DNA from: Sulfitobacter mediterraneus
GTDB taxonomy: Bacteria; Pseudomonadota; Alphaproteobacteria; Rhodobacterales; Rhodobacteraceae
Length of the DNA stretch: 64,000 bases
Assembly (NCBI RefSeq): GCF_016801775.1
Contig: NZ_CP069004.1
Coordinates: forward strand, 806,001 to 870,000
Reading direction: 5' to 3'
Position 1 is the first letter of the stretch, and each line of letters opens with the position of its first letter. The translations under genes were made by a program, and so were the position numbers. The notes beneath the pieces were generated by a model that worked only from the letters and a program-made list of their open reading frames with translations, did not search any database and was not told the origin of the DNA. Shown piece after piece: positions 56,199 through 64,000 of the stretch.

Positions 56199-57428
56199 TT
56201 ACTCCGCCGCCTGCATCTGTGTCTCTATGCGCCCCAATTGCAGCATCAGGGCAAAGCCGATCACCGCCATGGCCATCACGGCCGCAAACAAAAGCTGCAC
56301 CCCGCCATCAAAGTAGATGTCGATCAGCGAGGCCACAACAGCGGCAATCACGGTCGAAAATGACCCGATAACAGAGGCGGCCATGCCCGCGATATGGCCC
56401 ATCGGCTCCATCGCGATGGCATTGAGATTGCCCAAGGTCAGCCCGGCCTGAAAGAAACAACAGGTCTGCCAGAAGAGAAAGGCGGCAAACCCGTAAGGTT
56501 CTGCCATATCCGCAACCCCGCTGACCAGCAGCGCGGCCGAGATGATGATCTGTGCGCCAAGGGTCATCGTCACCATCCGCCGCATCCCAAAGCGCATCAC
56601 AAGCTTGGCATTCAGCAGGCTGGAACTGCCCGCGACAAGGGCAATCGCACCAAACCAATAGGGAAAGCTTTCGGCACGGCCATAGGTCACGTCATAGATT
56701 GACTGCACGCGCATCAAGGTCAGGAACAAGATCCCCATGGCAAGCGATTGCACAAAGATCGAGATCCGCACGCCGGGGTGGGCGAACATTTCCCTAACCG
56801 CGCTGCGCATCAGATGAAATTTGAGCGGCCTGCGGTTTTCCACAGGCAGCGTTTCCGGTAGGCGCAGGCCCATCCAAACCACGGATATAATTGAGAAAAG
56901 AATAAAGGCGACAAAGATACCGCGCCATCCAACACCGGCGATAATCACAGCGCCCATGGCCGGGGCAAAGGCAGGGATCAGGGTGAAAATCAGCATGACG
57001 ATTGACACGATCCGCGCCATTTCGCGGCCCGCATAAAGATCACGCACAACGGCCACCGCAACAATCCGCGGACCGGATGCACCAAGCCCTTGAAACAGCC
57101 GCGCGACCAGCATCACCTCAAGTGTGGAACTGGCCCAGGCCACCGCCGCCGAGACAATATAGAGGCCCGCACCGATAAAGATAATCCGCCGCCGTCCAAA
57201 GGCATCAGACAGCGGACCGCTTATAAAGGTGCCAAGCCCCATGCCGAGCACAAAACTGGTCAGGATCAGGGCGGCGTTTTGAGGGGCATCCGGGGCAAGT
57301 TCGGCCCCCATAACCGGCAGGGCCGGCAGCATTGCATCGATCGAAAAGGCGATCGTTGCGAACATCATCGCGATGAGCGCAACAAATTCGGCGCGGCCCA
57401 TGGCAAACCGGTCTGATTGCTCTGTCAC
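56199..57428 (-). CDS. Bcr/CflA-type MFS drug efflux transporter
   Basis: Twelve membrane helices fit the MFS fold, with the antiporter motif FISGPLSDAFGRRRIIFIGAG between helices 2 and 3 and LFQGLGASGPRIVAVAVVRDLY, diagnostic of the Bcr/CflA subfamily. The likely start is GTG at 57428, following GAGGGAGC. The protein has 409 residues. It converges on mfd with 12 bases between stops. Substrate unknown. Confidence 0.92.
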   Translation of the reverse strand: MTEQSDRFAMGRAEFVALIAMMFATIAFSIDAMLPALPVMGAELAPDAPQNAALILTSFVLGMGLGTFISGPLSDAFGRRRIIFIGAGLYIVSAAVAWASSTLEVMLVARLFQGLGASGPRIVAVAVVRDLYAGREMARIVSIVMLIFTLIPAFAPAMGAVIIAGVGWRGIFVAFILFSIISVVWMGLRLPETLPVENRRPLKFHLMRSAVREMFAHPGVRISIFVQSLAMGILFLTLMRVQSIYDVTYGRAESFPYWFGAIALVAGSSSLLNAKLVMRFGMRRMVTMTLGAQIIISAALLVSGVADMAEPYGFAAFLFWQTCCFFQAGLTLGNLNAIAMEPMGHIAGMAASVIGSFSTVIAAVVASLIDIYFDGGVQLLFAAVMAMAVIGFALMLQLGRIETQMQAAE

Positions 57429-57516
57429 GAAATGCTCCCTCAATGTGCACAAGGCATAACTCAAGGTTGCAATAGCGGCAATCGGTATTCCGGATTGTGC
57501 AAGGGTCGGTGGGGGT

Positions 57517-57924
57517 TTAAGCTATCAGCGACATAGAATTGTCGGAATACGACATCTCCGCGCCCTCATGGTGCAGTATTTGTGCAATATCCTGCACCCC
57601 ATCGAAGGGGCCGGCGCAGTTTGGCGCCGCGATAAGGGCGCAGATGTCATGGTTCACGATGTCGGTTCGTATTTGGGCAAAGCTATCCTGGGTGATCACC
57701 TTTGACACAAACCGGCACCTCTCCAACATGTTGCGCCGTTGTCCAAAGCTGTTGTTGCAAGGCAGGCCGCATAGAGCGCTGAACCCATCGGTGCGGCAGC
57801 CGACAATCACATCGCTGCCCAAACGGGTTAATTCCTGCAAAAACCGGATCTGATCGGGGCCAAATAGGTCAAATGCGCCATAGGTCAGCACAGAGCGATA
57901 GCGGGCAGGGCGCAGTTTCATCAT
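57517..57924 (-). CDS. Cytidylyltransferase-fold protein lacking the catalytic HxGH motif
   Basis: The start VLTYGAFDLFGPDQIRFLQEL aligns with the TagD/GCT pattern 'TYGTFDLFHxGHxxLL', and GSDVIVGCRTDGFSALCG aligns with 'GDYLIVGVSTDEFNALKG'. The two histidines of HxGH are replaced (GPDQ), and the C-terminal RTxGISTT motif is not recognisable (the end reads SYSDNSMSLIA). The fold is therefore clear but catalysis by the known mechanism is unlikely. The length of 135 residues is normal for the family. ATG 57924 (or 57921) overlaps the stop of the small upstream ORF. Confidence 0.75.
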   Translation of the reverse strand: MMKLRPARYRSVLTYGAFDLFGPDQIRFLQELTRLGSDVIVGCRTDGFSALCGLPCNNSFGQRRNMLERCRFVSKVITQDSFAQIRTDIVNHDICALIAAPNCAGPFDGVQDIAQILHHEGAEMSYSDNSMSLIA

Positions 57925-58088
57925 GCTGGCCGCTCCAGTTGCGGGGCGGAGGCTGCAACGCTTTCATTGCGCCAGATCGCCTTGATGCCGCTGGTATCGA
58001 CCGTGGTCAGTGATGTGAATATTAGCCCTGCTCTGCCAAACACTTCCACTGTGTTCGGGGCAGGCACATTTGCCTGTTTGTCTGCCAT
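57921..58088 (-). CDS. Small ORF, 55 aa, coupled to the cytidylyltransferase-like gene
   Basis: The ORF starts at ATG 58088, with a GAGAGAGCGGG stretch upstream, and ends in a TGA that overlaps the next start (ATGATG). It reads MADKQANVPAPNTVEVFGRA, continues with a short hydrophobic section (LIFTSLTTVDTSGI) and ends PQLERPA. No family is recognised. The stop/start overlap is the main support for it being translated. The 120 bases between it and the DsbA-like gene hold nothing recognisable. Confidence 0.5.
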   Translation of the reverse strand: MADKQANVPAPNTVEVFGRAGLIFTSLTTVDTSGIKAIWRNESVAASAPQLERPA

Positions 58089-58208
58089 TTTACCCGCTCT
58101 CTCGATGGGGTCTAACGCCCCTTATGAACAGAACTCTACGTCAGCTTGTGCGGATAGGCAAAAGGGCGCGGGCCGCTGGGCTGTGCAACTGTACCCCAAA
58201 CGCCACAG

Positions 58209-58856
58209 TCAGGACGGATCAGCGCCGGTCAACTCGTCAATCACCTTGAGCCAAAGCGCAGGTGGTTGTGCGCCCGGCACGGCATGCTGGTTGCCAACAA
58301 TGAACGTCGGAACGGAGCTGATCCCCATCTGGCGGCTGTGCGCATCGCGGTCACGGATGGCCTGTGTGTCTTCGTCGGTCAGAAGCAGTTTGGCGACCAC
58401 CGCGGCGTCCATTTCGATGCTGTCAGCAATATCTGCCAGAACTTCGGCATCGCCAATGTCCCGCGCATCGACAAAATAGGCTTTGAACAGGGCCGAAACC
58501 GCCGCAGTCTGCCGCCCCTCGATGCCCGACCAATGGATCAGCCGATGGGCATTGAGCGTATTGGGCGTGCGCTGCATCGCCTCGAAATTGATGTTCAGGC
58601 CCGCTTTCTCAGCATGTTCCACCACCGGGGCATAGGCCCGCACCGCCGCTTCCTTGCCGCCGAACTTGCCCTCAAGATAGTCGCGCCGGTCCATTCCGCC
58701 TGCAGGCATGTCGGGGTTGAGCTGAAACGGATGCCATTCGATCACGAAAGGATGGTCTGGCCGCTGTGCCAGCGCCTTGTCCAGATGCGCCTTGCCGATA
58801 TAGCACCACGGGCAAATCGGGTCTGACATAATGTCCAGCTTGATCGGATCACGCAT
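58209..58856 (-). CDS. DsbA/FrnE-type thiol oxidoreductase
   Basis: The 215-residue protein has the active site CPWC at residues 15-18 (IMSDPICPWCYIGKAHL), with a cis-proline loop in MGISSVPTFIVGNQHAVPGAQP. There is no signal peptide, so it is cytosolic. The FrnE-like group acts as disulfide isomerase or in xenobiotic metabolism (2-hydroxychromene-2-carboxylate isomerase relatives). The ATG at 58856 overlaps the end of the acyl-CoA ligase gene by eight bases. Confidence 0.9.
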   Translation of the reverse strand: MRDPIKLDIMSDPICPWCYIGKAHLDKALAQRPDHPFVIEWHPFQLNPDMPAGGMDRRDYLEGKFGGKEAAVRAYAPVVEHAEKAGLNINFEAMQRTPNTLNAHRLIHWSGIEGRQTAAVSALFKAYFVDARDIGDAEVLADIADSIEMDAAVVAKLLLTDEDTQAIRDRDAHSRQMGISSVPTFIVGNQHAVPGAQPPALWLKVIDELTGADPS

Positions 58857-60369
58857 TGTTCTTGCCCTCATAATCGGCCCGCAACGCCCGGCGCAGCAGT
58901 TTGCCATTCGCGCCCATCGGCAGCTCCGGCACATGTAGATAAAGACGCGGCTGTTTGTACCGCGCCAGATTGTCCTTGGCATACTGGTCCAGCGCCTGAT
59001 GGTCCAGTGGGGCAGGCGCGGTGTAGAAGGCGGCGATCACGGAAACGCCCTCCTTTATGGTCACCTCGACCACACCAATACCGGTGATCCCCGGCGCAGC
59101 GGCCAGCGCGGCCTCAACCTCAAGTGGCGAAACACGAAAGCCGCCCGCGTTCATCATATCGTCATTGCGCCCCAGATAGGTGATCTGCCCGTTCGCATCC
59201 ATTTGCGCCTGATCGCCGGTCAGGAACCAATCGCCGCGATAGCGCGAGGCTGTTTGGTCCGGCGCATCCAGGTATCCCAGCATCAATCCGGGGTCCGTGT
59301 TGTGAATGGCGATAATGCCGGACTGACCAGCTTCGACGGGTCCGTCATCGCCCATCAGGCAGACGCGCCGCCCCGGTTGCGCCCTGCCCAAAGCGCCGGG
59401 GCTTGCCGGATGGTCCGGACAGCCCGAAATGAATGTGGAACATTCCGACATGCCAAAGGCCTCATAAATCGCGGTGCCGGTGGCGGCGTTCCAATGCCCA
59501 CGCACCCCATCGGCCATCTTCTCACCGGCGCTGAGACCATGGCGGAGATGGGGAAGGACGGGCGCATGGTCCGACTTGAGCATCTGCCGATAAACCCCCG
59601 GAGCGGCTGCAAAAATTGTCGCATCGTGGTCTTGCAATAACTGCCACAGCGCGGATGGCGCAGTTCCGGCCTCCGGGATCAATGCGGTTGCGCCGCAGGT
59701 CCATGGGTCCATCAACCCGGTGCCAAGGGTATAGGTCCAGTTGAACGCGCCCGCGTGCAGCAGCCGGTCCTGCGCCCGCAGACCGTACCAGCCATCGAAC
59801 ATCATCCGCCGCGCCCAGATCGCCCGGTGTGCATGCATCACCGCTGAAGGTTTGCCGGAGGTGCCAGAGGTATAGATGATATATCCCAGCCGGTTGGGAT
59901 CGCCCCGATGCCATGCGGCAGGCGGCAGGTCGCGCATGGCCCGCAAGCGTTCCAACGAGACCTCAAGAGGGGCCGGGGCGCTGGCCACATCCGGGTCGCG
60001 CAGAACCGCGGCGGGCTTGAGCATCGGCAACATCTTCGCCACCTCTGCCTCGGTCAATGCCGCCGCGGTCGGCACCGGCACCAGACCTGCGGCCAGTGCG
60101 CCCAGATAGGCCAGCGGGAAATCCGGCGTATTGCCAAGACGCATCAGAACGCGATCCCCGGGCACCAACCCCAGTTGCAGCAATCCTGTCGCCGTGCCGC
60201 GCACTGCGCTGCGCAACCGGCCATAGCTCCATTCCTCCACGTCCGTGCCGGAGACAATCATCAGGGCGGTTTTATCTGCCTCAGCATCGCCGGAGGTCAG
60301 CACATATTCGGCCATGTTAAAGGGCGCGGGGCAGGGTGGGAAACGGTCGTTTTCGGCTGTAAGGTCCAT
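58849..60369 (-). CDS. Acyl-CoA synthetase (AMP-forming), benzoate/short-chain type
   Basis: The AMP-binding P-loop motif is YIIYTSGTSGKPSAVMHAHRA; EAFGMSECSTFISG is the A5-type motif, and GRNDDMMNAGGFRVSPLEVE the hinge. The catalytic lysine is near the C terminus in PMGANGKLLRRALR. The 506-residue length and overall pattern resemble benzoate-CoA ligase-like acyl-CoA synthetases; the substrate is undetermined. The divergent XRE-cupin regulator 58 bases away may control it. Confidence 0.88.
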   Translation of the reverse strand: MDLTAENDRFPPCPAPFNMAEYVLTSGDAEADKTALMIVSGTDVEEWSYGRLRSAVRGTATGLLQLGLVPGDRVLMRLGNTPDFPLAYLGALAAGLVPVPTAAALTEAEVAKMLPMLKPAAVLRDPDVASAPAPLEVSLERLRAMRDLPPAAWHRGDPNRLGYIIYTSGTSGKPSAVMHAHRAIWARRMMFDGWYGLRAQDRLLHAGAFNWTYTLGTGLMDPWTCGATALIPEAGTAPSALWQLLQDHDATIFAAAPGVYRQMLKSDHAPVLPHLRHGLSAGEKMADGVRGHWNAATGTAIYEAFGMSECSTFISGCPDHPASPGALGRAQPGRRVCLMGDDGPVEAGQSGIIAIHNTDPGLMLGYLDAPDQTASRYRGDWFLTGDQAQMDANGQITYLGRNDDMMNAGGFRVSPLEVEAALAAAPGITGIGVVEVTIKEGVSVIAAFYTAPAPLDHQALDQYAKDNLARYKQPRLYLHVPELPMGANGKLLRRALRADYEGKNNA

Positions 60370-60427
60370 ATATCCGCGCTACCGCGTCCGCGCCGCCGTT
60401 GCAAGGTGGCCAGCCTGCCGATATAGC

Positions 60428-61057
60428 ATGGCCATGACCAAAGATGCCCCTGTCAGCCTGATCCAGATCGCCCGCGCCAGCGGCGAAAGCGATGAAACCC
60501 CGCCTGTCGATCTGGGGGCGCGGGTGCGCGAGCTGCGCAAGGGGCGCAGTTGGACATTGGAGCAGGCGGCCAAGCAGGCCGGGCTGGCCCGATCGACCCT
60601 GTCCAAGATCGAAAACGGGCAGATGTCTCCGACCTATGACGCGTTGAAAAAGCTGGCCGTGGGGCTGGAAATTTCGGTCCCGCAATTGTTCACGCCGCCC
60701 GCTGCGGACAAGATCAATGGCCGTATGGCGGTGACCAAATCGGGCGAGGGGGCGGCCAAGGCGACCACCACCTATGAGCATGAGCTGCTGGGCGATACCT
60801 TGCGCAAGAAACAAATGCTGCCCTACCGCGCCCGCATCCGCGCCCGCAGCATGGATGAATTTGACGGTTGGGTGCGCCATGACGGCGAAGAGTTTCTCTA
60901 TGTGCTGACCGGTGTTGTGCAGCTTTACACAGAGTTTTATGAACCTGTTGAACTGCGCCGGGGTGACAGCGCCTATTATGACGCGACCATGGGCCATAAC
61001 ATCATTTCCACCAGCGCGGATGACGCGATGATCCTATGGGTGACGTCGCTGGCCTGA
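60428..61057 (+). CDS. XRE-family regulator with C-terminal cupin domain
   Basis: Residues 30-85 hold a helix-turn-helix of XRE type, WTLEQAAKQAGLARSTLSKIENG. The C-terminal cupin domain has FDGWVRHDGEEFLYVLTGVVQL and ends RRGDSAYYDATMGHNIIS. The length of 209 residues is standard for the group, which senses small acids or amines. It is divergent from the acyl-CoA synthetase gene, the usual arrangement of a regulator and its target. Confidence 0.92.
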   Translation: MAMTKDAPVSLIQIARASGESDETPPVDLGARVRELRKGRSWTLEQAAKQAGLARSTLSKIENGQMSPTYDALKKLAVGLEISVPQLFTPPAADKINGRMAVTKSGEGAAKATTTYEHELLGDTLRKKQMLPYRARIRARSMDEFDGWVRHDGEEFLYVLTGVVQLYTEFYEPVELRRGDSAYYDATMGHNIISTSADDAMILWVTSLA

Positions 61058-61059
61058 GG

Positions 61060-61536
61060 TCAAAGGATCAGGGCGCAGGCGTTCAAATGCGTCCGCAACG
61101 CTGCGGCGTCCATCTTTTCCACGGGTTCGGCAAGGAAGGCAGCGGCGCGCCTGTACAAAATGTCATAGGCTTGGGAAAAAGCGCCGGGAACGGCCTTTCC
61201 CTGCGCGGCGGCTGGATCTTCGACACCCCAATGGGCGCGGATGGGCGCACCCGGCCACATCGGGCAGGTCTCGCCTGCCGCCGATCCGCAGACCGTGATC
61301 ACTGCATCCATAACCGGCGCGTCCGGCAGGGCAAATTCATCCCAGCTTTTGGAGCGGGCATCAGAAACATCCATGCCTTTTTCGCCAAGCAGGACAATGG
61401 ATTGCGGGTGCACCTGACCGGCAGGCTGGCTTCCGGCGGAATAGGCCCGCACGCGGCCTTTGCCCAGATTGTTGAGGATCGATTCCAGCAAGATCGAGCG
61501 GGCGGAGTTGCCGGTGCATAAAACAAGTATATTCAT
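61060..61536 (-). CDS. arsC: Arsenate reductase ArsC-like (low-molecular-weight phosphatase fold)
   Basis: The catalytic loop is VLCTGNSARSILLESIL with Cys7, and the segment VCGSAAGETCPMWPG with HWGVEDPA is typical of thioredoxin-coupled ArsC rather than tyrosine phosphatases. The 158-residue length fits. There is no arsB, acr3 or arsR next to it, so the arsenate role is inferred from family. It converges on the XRE-cupin gene. Confidence 0.82.
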   Translation of the reverse strand: MNILVLCTGNSARSILLESILNNLGKGRVRAYSAGSQPAGQVHPQSIVLLGEKGMDVSDARSKSWDEFALPDAPVMDAVITVCGSAAGETCPMWPGAPIRAHWGVEDPAAAQGKAVPGAFSQAYDILYRRAAAFLAEPVEKMDAAALRTHLNACALIL

Positions 61537-61583
61537 GAGCCTCGCCTACAAGAGCGATGTTTCGGTTTTATGACAAAGACAGG

Positions 61584-63407
61584 TCAGTTGCCCGCGTCCT
61601 GCCACCACCAGACCTGCGGCATGTAATAAGACCCATCCCCATAAAGCGGCAGCGTTTCGGGATAGACCATCCGCGCATCATGGGCGATCAAACCCTCGTT
61701 AAATTGCCAGAACGGGATGACATAGCGCCCTGCGGTTAACACCCGGTCCAGTGCGCGGGTGGCAGCGGTAAACCCTTCGCGGTCGCGGGCTGACAGCATC
61801 TGGTCAATCAATCCGTCAATCGCGGGGTTCCTGGCCCCCATCAGGTTGCGCGATCCCGGCTGATCTGCCGCTGCACTTCCCCAGTAATAGCGCTGTTCGT
61901 TGCCGGGGCTCAGCGACAGGGCGCGACGGAAATGAGCCATATCGAAATCGAATTCGGAGGTTCGTGCCACCAGTTGGGCATTGTCGACAACCTCGACTGA
62001 GGCCTCCACGCCCAAACGCTTGAGCGCCTGAATGTAGAGCTCGGCAATCTTGGTGTGCTCGGCGTTGTTCTTGGACAGCAGAATGCGAAAGCTGAGCGGT
62101 TTGCCGTCGGCATCACGCATCTGGCCATCCTGCGGGCTGTAACCGGCGGCCTCAAACAGTTTCATCGCGGCGCGAATGCCCTTGCGGTTGCGGGCCGTGC
62201 CATCGGCAACGGGCAGGGTATAGCCTTCCAATGTGCCGGGCAGCAGGTGATCGGAGTAGGGTGCCAATGCCGCCAGAACCGCGCCCTTGGCGGGACCGGG
62301 CTGCATCGCCAGTTCGGAGTTGGAGAAATAGGAGGAAATCCGCGGCAACGATCCGCCCGTTAAGGCATCATTTATATATTCAAAGTTAAACGCCGCGATC
62401 ATCGCCTCGCGCAGACGCCAATCGTCAAACGGCGGGCGGCGGGTGTTCATCACAAATCCCGTCATGCCCGATGGTTTTTGATGGGCAAAGGTGGATTTTA
62501 GCACCTCACCCCGATCGATGGCGGGGAAATCGTATTGTGTGGCCCAGGTTTCGGCGTTGAACTCACGCACCGCGGAAATTTCACCGCCTTTGAAGGCCTC
62601 GAACAACACATTGGCATCGCCGTAAAAGTCGATCTTAATCTGATCAAAGTTGTTGGTGCCGCGCACCACGGGAACATCCGCGCCCCAGTAATCGGGGTTG
62701 CGTGTCAGAACCACCTGCGCGCCGGCCTTGTAATCAGTGACAACATAGGGACCGCTGCCCAGCGGGATGTCCTGCAAAGGGGCATTGGCAAAGTCTTTGC
62801 CTTCCCACTGCGCCTTGGACAGGATCGGGCGCATCCCGGCCAACAGGGCCAGTTCCCGGTTGTCGGTGTTGAAAGTCATCCGGACTTTGAGCGGGCCGGT
62901 GGCCTTAATCGTTTCGATCTGGCTGCGCAGCCCGTGATATTTGGGATGCCCTTCGGTCCCGAGCAGGTCATAGGAGAAGATCACATCCTCCACAGTGACA
63001 GGCGAGCCATCGGAGAATCGCGCCTCTGGCCGCAGGGTAAACTCGACCCAGGAGCGGTCATCCGGGGTTTCAATCGATTCGGCGAGCAGCCCATAAAGCG
63101 TAAATGGCTCATCCCAAGAGCGCCCCATCAGGCTTTCGTGGGTCAAAAATGGCAGCTGCCAAGGTTTGTTGCCCTTTCGGACAAACGGATTGAGACTGTC
63201 GAAACCGCCGTTGTCGCCCAGAGTGATCTGCCCGCCCTTGGGCGCATCTGCGTTCACATAAGGCAGCGACACAAAATCAGGTGGCAGCGCGGGTTCTCCA
63301 TACATAGATATCCCGTGTTTTGGCGCAGCCTGTGCCATCGCCGCGAAGAGAATCAGTGAAGAAGCCCCCGCAACGCCCCGCAATTTTTGGAAAAAATCCA
63401 TTGCCAT
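61584..63407 (-). CDS. Extracellular solute-binding protein, family 5 (YejA-like)
   Basis: A signal peptide (KLRGVAGASSLILFAAMAQA) precedes a family 5 periplasmic-binding domain with SLPYVNADAPKGGQITLGDNG, DGSPVTVEDVIFSYDLL and the IPLGSGPYVVTDYKAG region. This pattern is closest to YejA-type oligopeptide binding proteins. The start could be ATG 63407, 63401 or 63449; the signal peptide favours the shorter ones. No permease or ATPase gene follows downstream, so it is an orphan within this window. Confidence 0.87.
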   Translation of the reverse strand: MAMDFFQKLRGVAGASSLILFAAMAQAAPKHGISMYGEPALPPDFVSLPYVNADAPKGGQITLGDNGGFDSLNPFVRKGNKPWQLPFLTHESLMGRSWDEPFTLYGLLAESIETPDDRSWVEFTLRPEARFSDGSPVTVEDVIFSYDLLGTEGHPKYHGLRSQIETIKATGPLKVRMTFNTDNRELALLAGMRPILSKAQWEGKDFANAPLQDIPLGSGPYVVTDYKAGAQVVLTRNPDYWGADVPVVRGTNNFDQIKIDFYGDANVLFEAFKGGEISAVREFNAETWATQYDFPAIDRGEVLKSTFAHQKPSGMTGFVMNTRRPPFDDWRLREAMIAAFNFEYINDALTGGSLPRISSYFSNSELAMQPGPAKGAVLAALAPYSDHLLPGTLEGYTLPVADGTARNRKGIRAAMKLFEAAGYSPQDGQMRDADGKPLSFRILLSKNNAEHTKIAELYIQALKRLGVEASVEVVDNAQLVARTSEFDFDMAHFRRALSLSPGNEQRYYWGSAAADQPGSRNLMGARNPAIDGLIDQMLSARDREGFTAATRALDRVLTAGRYVIPFWQFNEGLIAHDARMVYPETLPLYGDGSYYMPQVWWWQDAGN

Positions 63408-63486
63408 TTCTGCAACAATCCCGCTCTGCCCTTGTTTTATTGAGGCCATGAATAGCGGGGGTTAACGGGGAGTTGCAACTTTTAGC

Positions 63487-63515
63487 TTGGCCTGAGGCAT
63501 CGAATTGCTTATAAA
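63487..63515 (+). promoter_or_regulatory. Putative sigma70-type promoter of an orphan transcript
   Basis: TTGGCC (63487-63492) and TATAAA (63510-63515) are separated by exactly 17 bases. No protein-coding gene starts directly downstream on this strand; an RNA with two hairpins and a terminator does. Confidence 0.55.
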
Positions 63516-63521
63516 GGTGTC

Positions 63522-63597
63522 ACTGCTCGATAGGTTTCTTGCCTGTATGAAACCTGCCTCAATAACTTAACGCCCGCTTCGTGCGGGCGTTTTTTTT
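63522..63597 (+). ncRNA. Candidate small RNA of about 75 nt
   Basis: The transcript predicted from the promoter at 63487-63515 contains a hairpin with perfect seven-base arms (AGGTTTC 63532-63538, GAAACCT 63549-63555, ten-base loop TTGCCTGTAT), a short single-stranded linker, and a terminator hairpin with eight T residues. It contains no plausible ORF. The layout (promoter, hairpin, linker, terminator with a U tail) is that of Hfq-dependent sRNAs, and hfq is present in this genome. The exact 5' end is approximate. Confidence 0.55.
63571..63597 (+). terminator. Rho-independent terminator
   Basis: CGCCCGC (63571-63577) and GCGGGCG (63583-63589) form a perfect stem around TTCGT, followed by eight T residues (63590-63597). 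The strand is plus. The only candidate transcript it can end is the small RNA, because the nearest upstream protein gene is on the other strand. Confidence 0.93.
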
Positions 63598-63715
63598 GGC
63601 AGAAACTGGTTTGGACCCTGCACAAAGCAGGGCGGAACCAAATCAGAAATAGGGCGTTTCCTTTGCAGTCGCAGCACGGCAAGATGCGTGCGCAGCATAC
63701 TCAAGGAGACATCCC

Positions 63716-64000
63716 ATGGCATTCACGATTGACCTGTCCGGCAAAACCGCCGTCATCACCGGCTCGAACTCGGGCATTGGCCTGGGGATTGCTTGGGAAC
63801 TGGCCCGCGCGGGGGCGGATATTGTCCTCAATTCCTTTACCGACAATGACGAAGATCACGCGCTGGCGCAAAGCATCGCGGACGAGGCCGGAGTAAGCGC
63901 ACGCTACATTCAGGCCGATATGTCCAAGGGCGATCAATGCCGTGATCTGATCACCAAGGCAGGGCGCTGCGATATTCTGGTTAACAATGCCGGTATTCAA
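63716..64000 (+). CDS. Short-chain dehydrogenase, probable 3-hydroxybutyrate dehydrogenase (3' end outside window)
   Basis: The first 95 residues show the SDR cofactor motif TGSNSGIGLGIAWELARAGA and the NNAG motif at the window edge. The NSFTDND turn after strand beta2 is like that of D-beta-hydroxybutyrate dehydrogenases, which oxidise 3-hydroxybutyrate to acetoacetate in polyhydroxybutyrate turnover. The ATG at 63716 has CAAGGAGA upstream. The leader has a hairpin (CCCTGC 63616-63621, GCAGGG 63627-63632). The catalytic SYK region lies outside the window. Confidence 0.8.
   Translation, partial: MAFTIDLSGKTAVITGSNSGIGLGIAWELARAGADIVLNSFTDNDEDHALAQSIADEAGVSARYIQADMSKGDQCRDLITKAGRCDILVNNAGIQ

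Noticed and set aside
1-64000. tRNA/rRNA genes, CRISPR arrays, insertion sequences, integrase or prophage genes
   Set aside because: Looked for characteristic sequences and gene content on both strands; none was recognised. A tRNAscan/Infernal run would settle the RNA part.

Overview
The window is a compact, GC-rich chromosomal segment of an alphaproteobacterium of the Rhodobacteraceae/Roseobacter group. The main signs are the fixed gene order dusB-ntrB-ntrC-ntrY-ntrX followed by trkA-trkH-hfq-hflX, NtrC and NtrX proteins without the sigma54-contact GAFTGA loop, a fused ispDF, DUF6456 and DUF6477 proteins, a GTTC-N7-GTTC type SOS box, and four copies of a hairpin repeat that I associate with this family. 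I see no rRNA, tRNA, CRISPR array, insertion sequence or prophage. Most genes look like core or lineage-conserved chromosome.

Layout. 1-7.3 kb: the 3' end of recG, a 42-codon membrane-protein gene behind a phased array of SOS-box half-sites, a soluble chemotaxis receptor, a NifU-like scaffold, hisI, gluQRS, a methyltransferase, trmFO and a crotonase homologue. 7.3-19.7 kb: a hotdog thioesterase, a divergent DUF1127/MocR-regulator pair with repeated operators, rplM-rpsI, a flavin monooxygenase, a tetR-ppk2 pair, an anchored hydrolase, metA (acetyl-type by residue 111), a P-loop protein, two EamA transporters and guaA. 19.8-32 kb: an MttB-family methyltransferase, DUF6477, a GafA-like activator of gene transfer agents behind a CtrA-like site, DoxX, lipA, two c-type cytochromes, an unlisted 49-codon membrane protein, hpt, a Coq10/RatA-like gene, MmgE/PrpD, amt, pncC-pgpA-ispDF.

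32.3-44.8 kb is the nitrogen and potassium regulatory block: dusB, two histidine kinase/response regulator pairs, trkAH, hfq and hflX, all on the plus strand. 45-57.4 kb: an RluE-like pseudouridine synthase, a penicillin-acylase homologue, a beta-hydroxyacid dehydrogenase, a PAS protein with a decayed chemoreceptor tip, a SYLF lipoprotein, hemB, a membrane protein, mfd and an MFS pump. 57.5-64 kb: a two-gene unit encoding a cytidylyltransferase-fold protein without its catalytic motif, a DsbA-like oxidoreductase with an acyl-CoA ligase, an XRE-cupin regulator, arsC, an oligopeptide-binding protein, a strong small-RNA candidate, and the start of a 3-hydroxybutyrate dehydrogenase-like gene.

The items most worth a second look are the SOS-box small membrane protein (580-797), the orphan transcription unit at 63487-63597, the catalytically dead nucleotidyltransferase unit (57517-58088), the MocR/DUF1127 operator array (8069-8246), and the GafA-like gene with its CtrA-like site. 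All functional calls come from reading motifs by eye; no database search was run.
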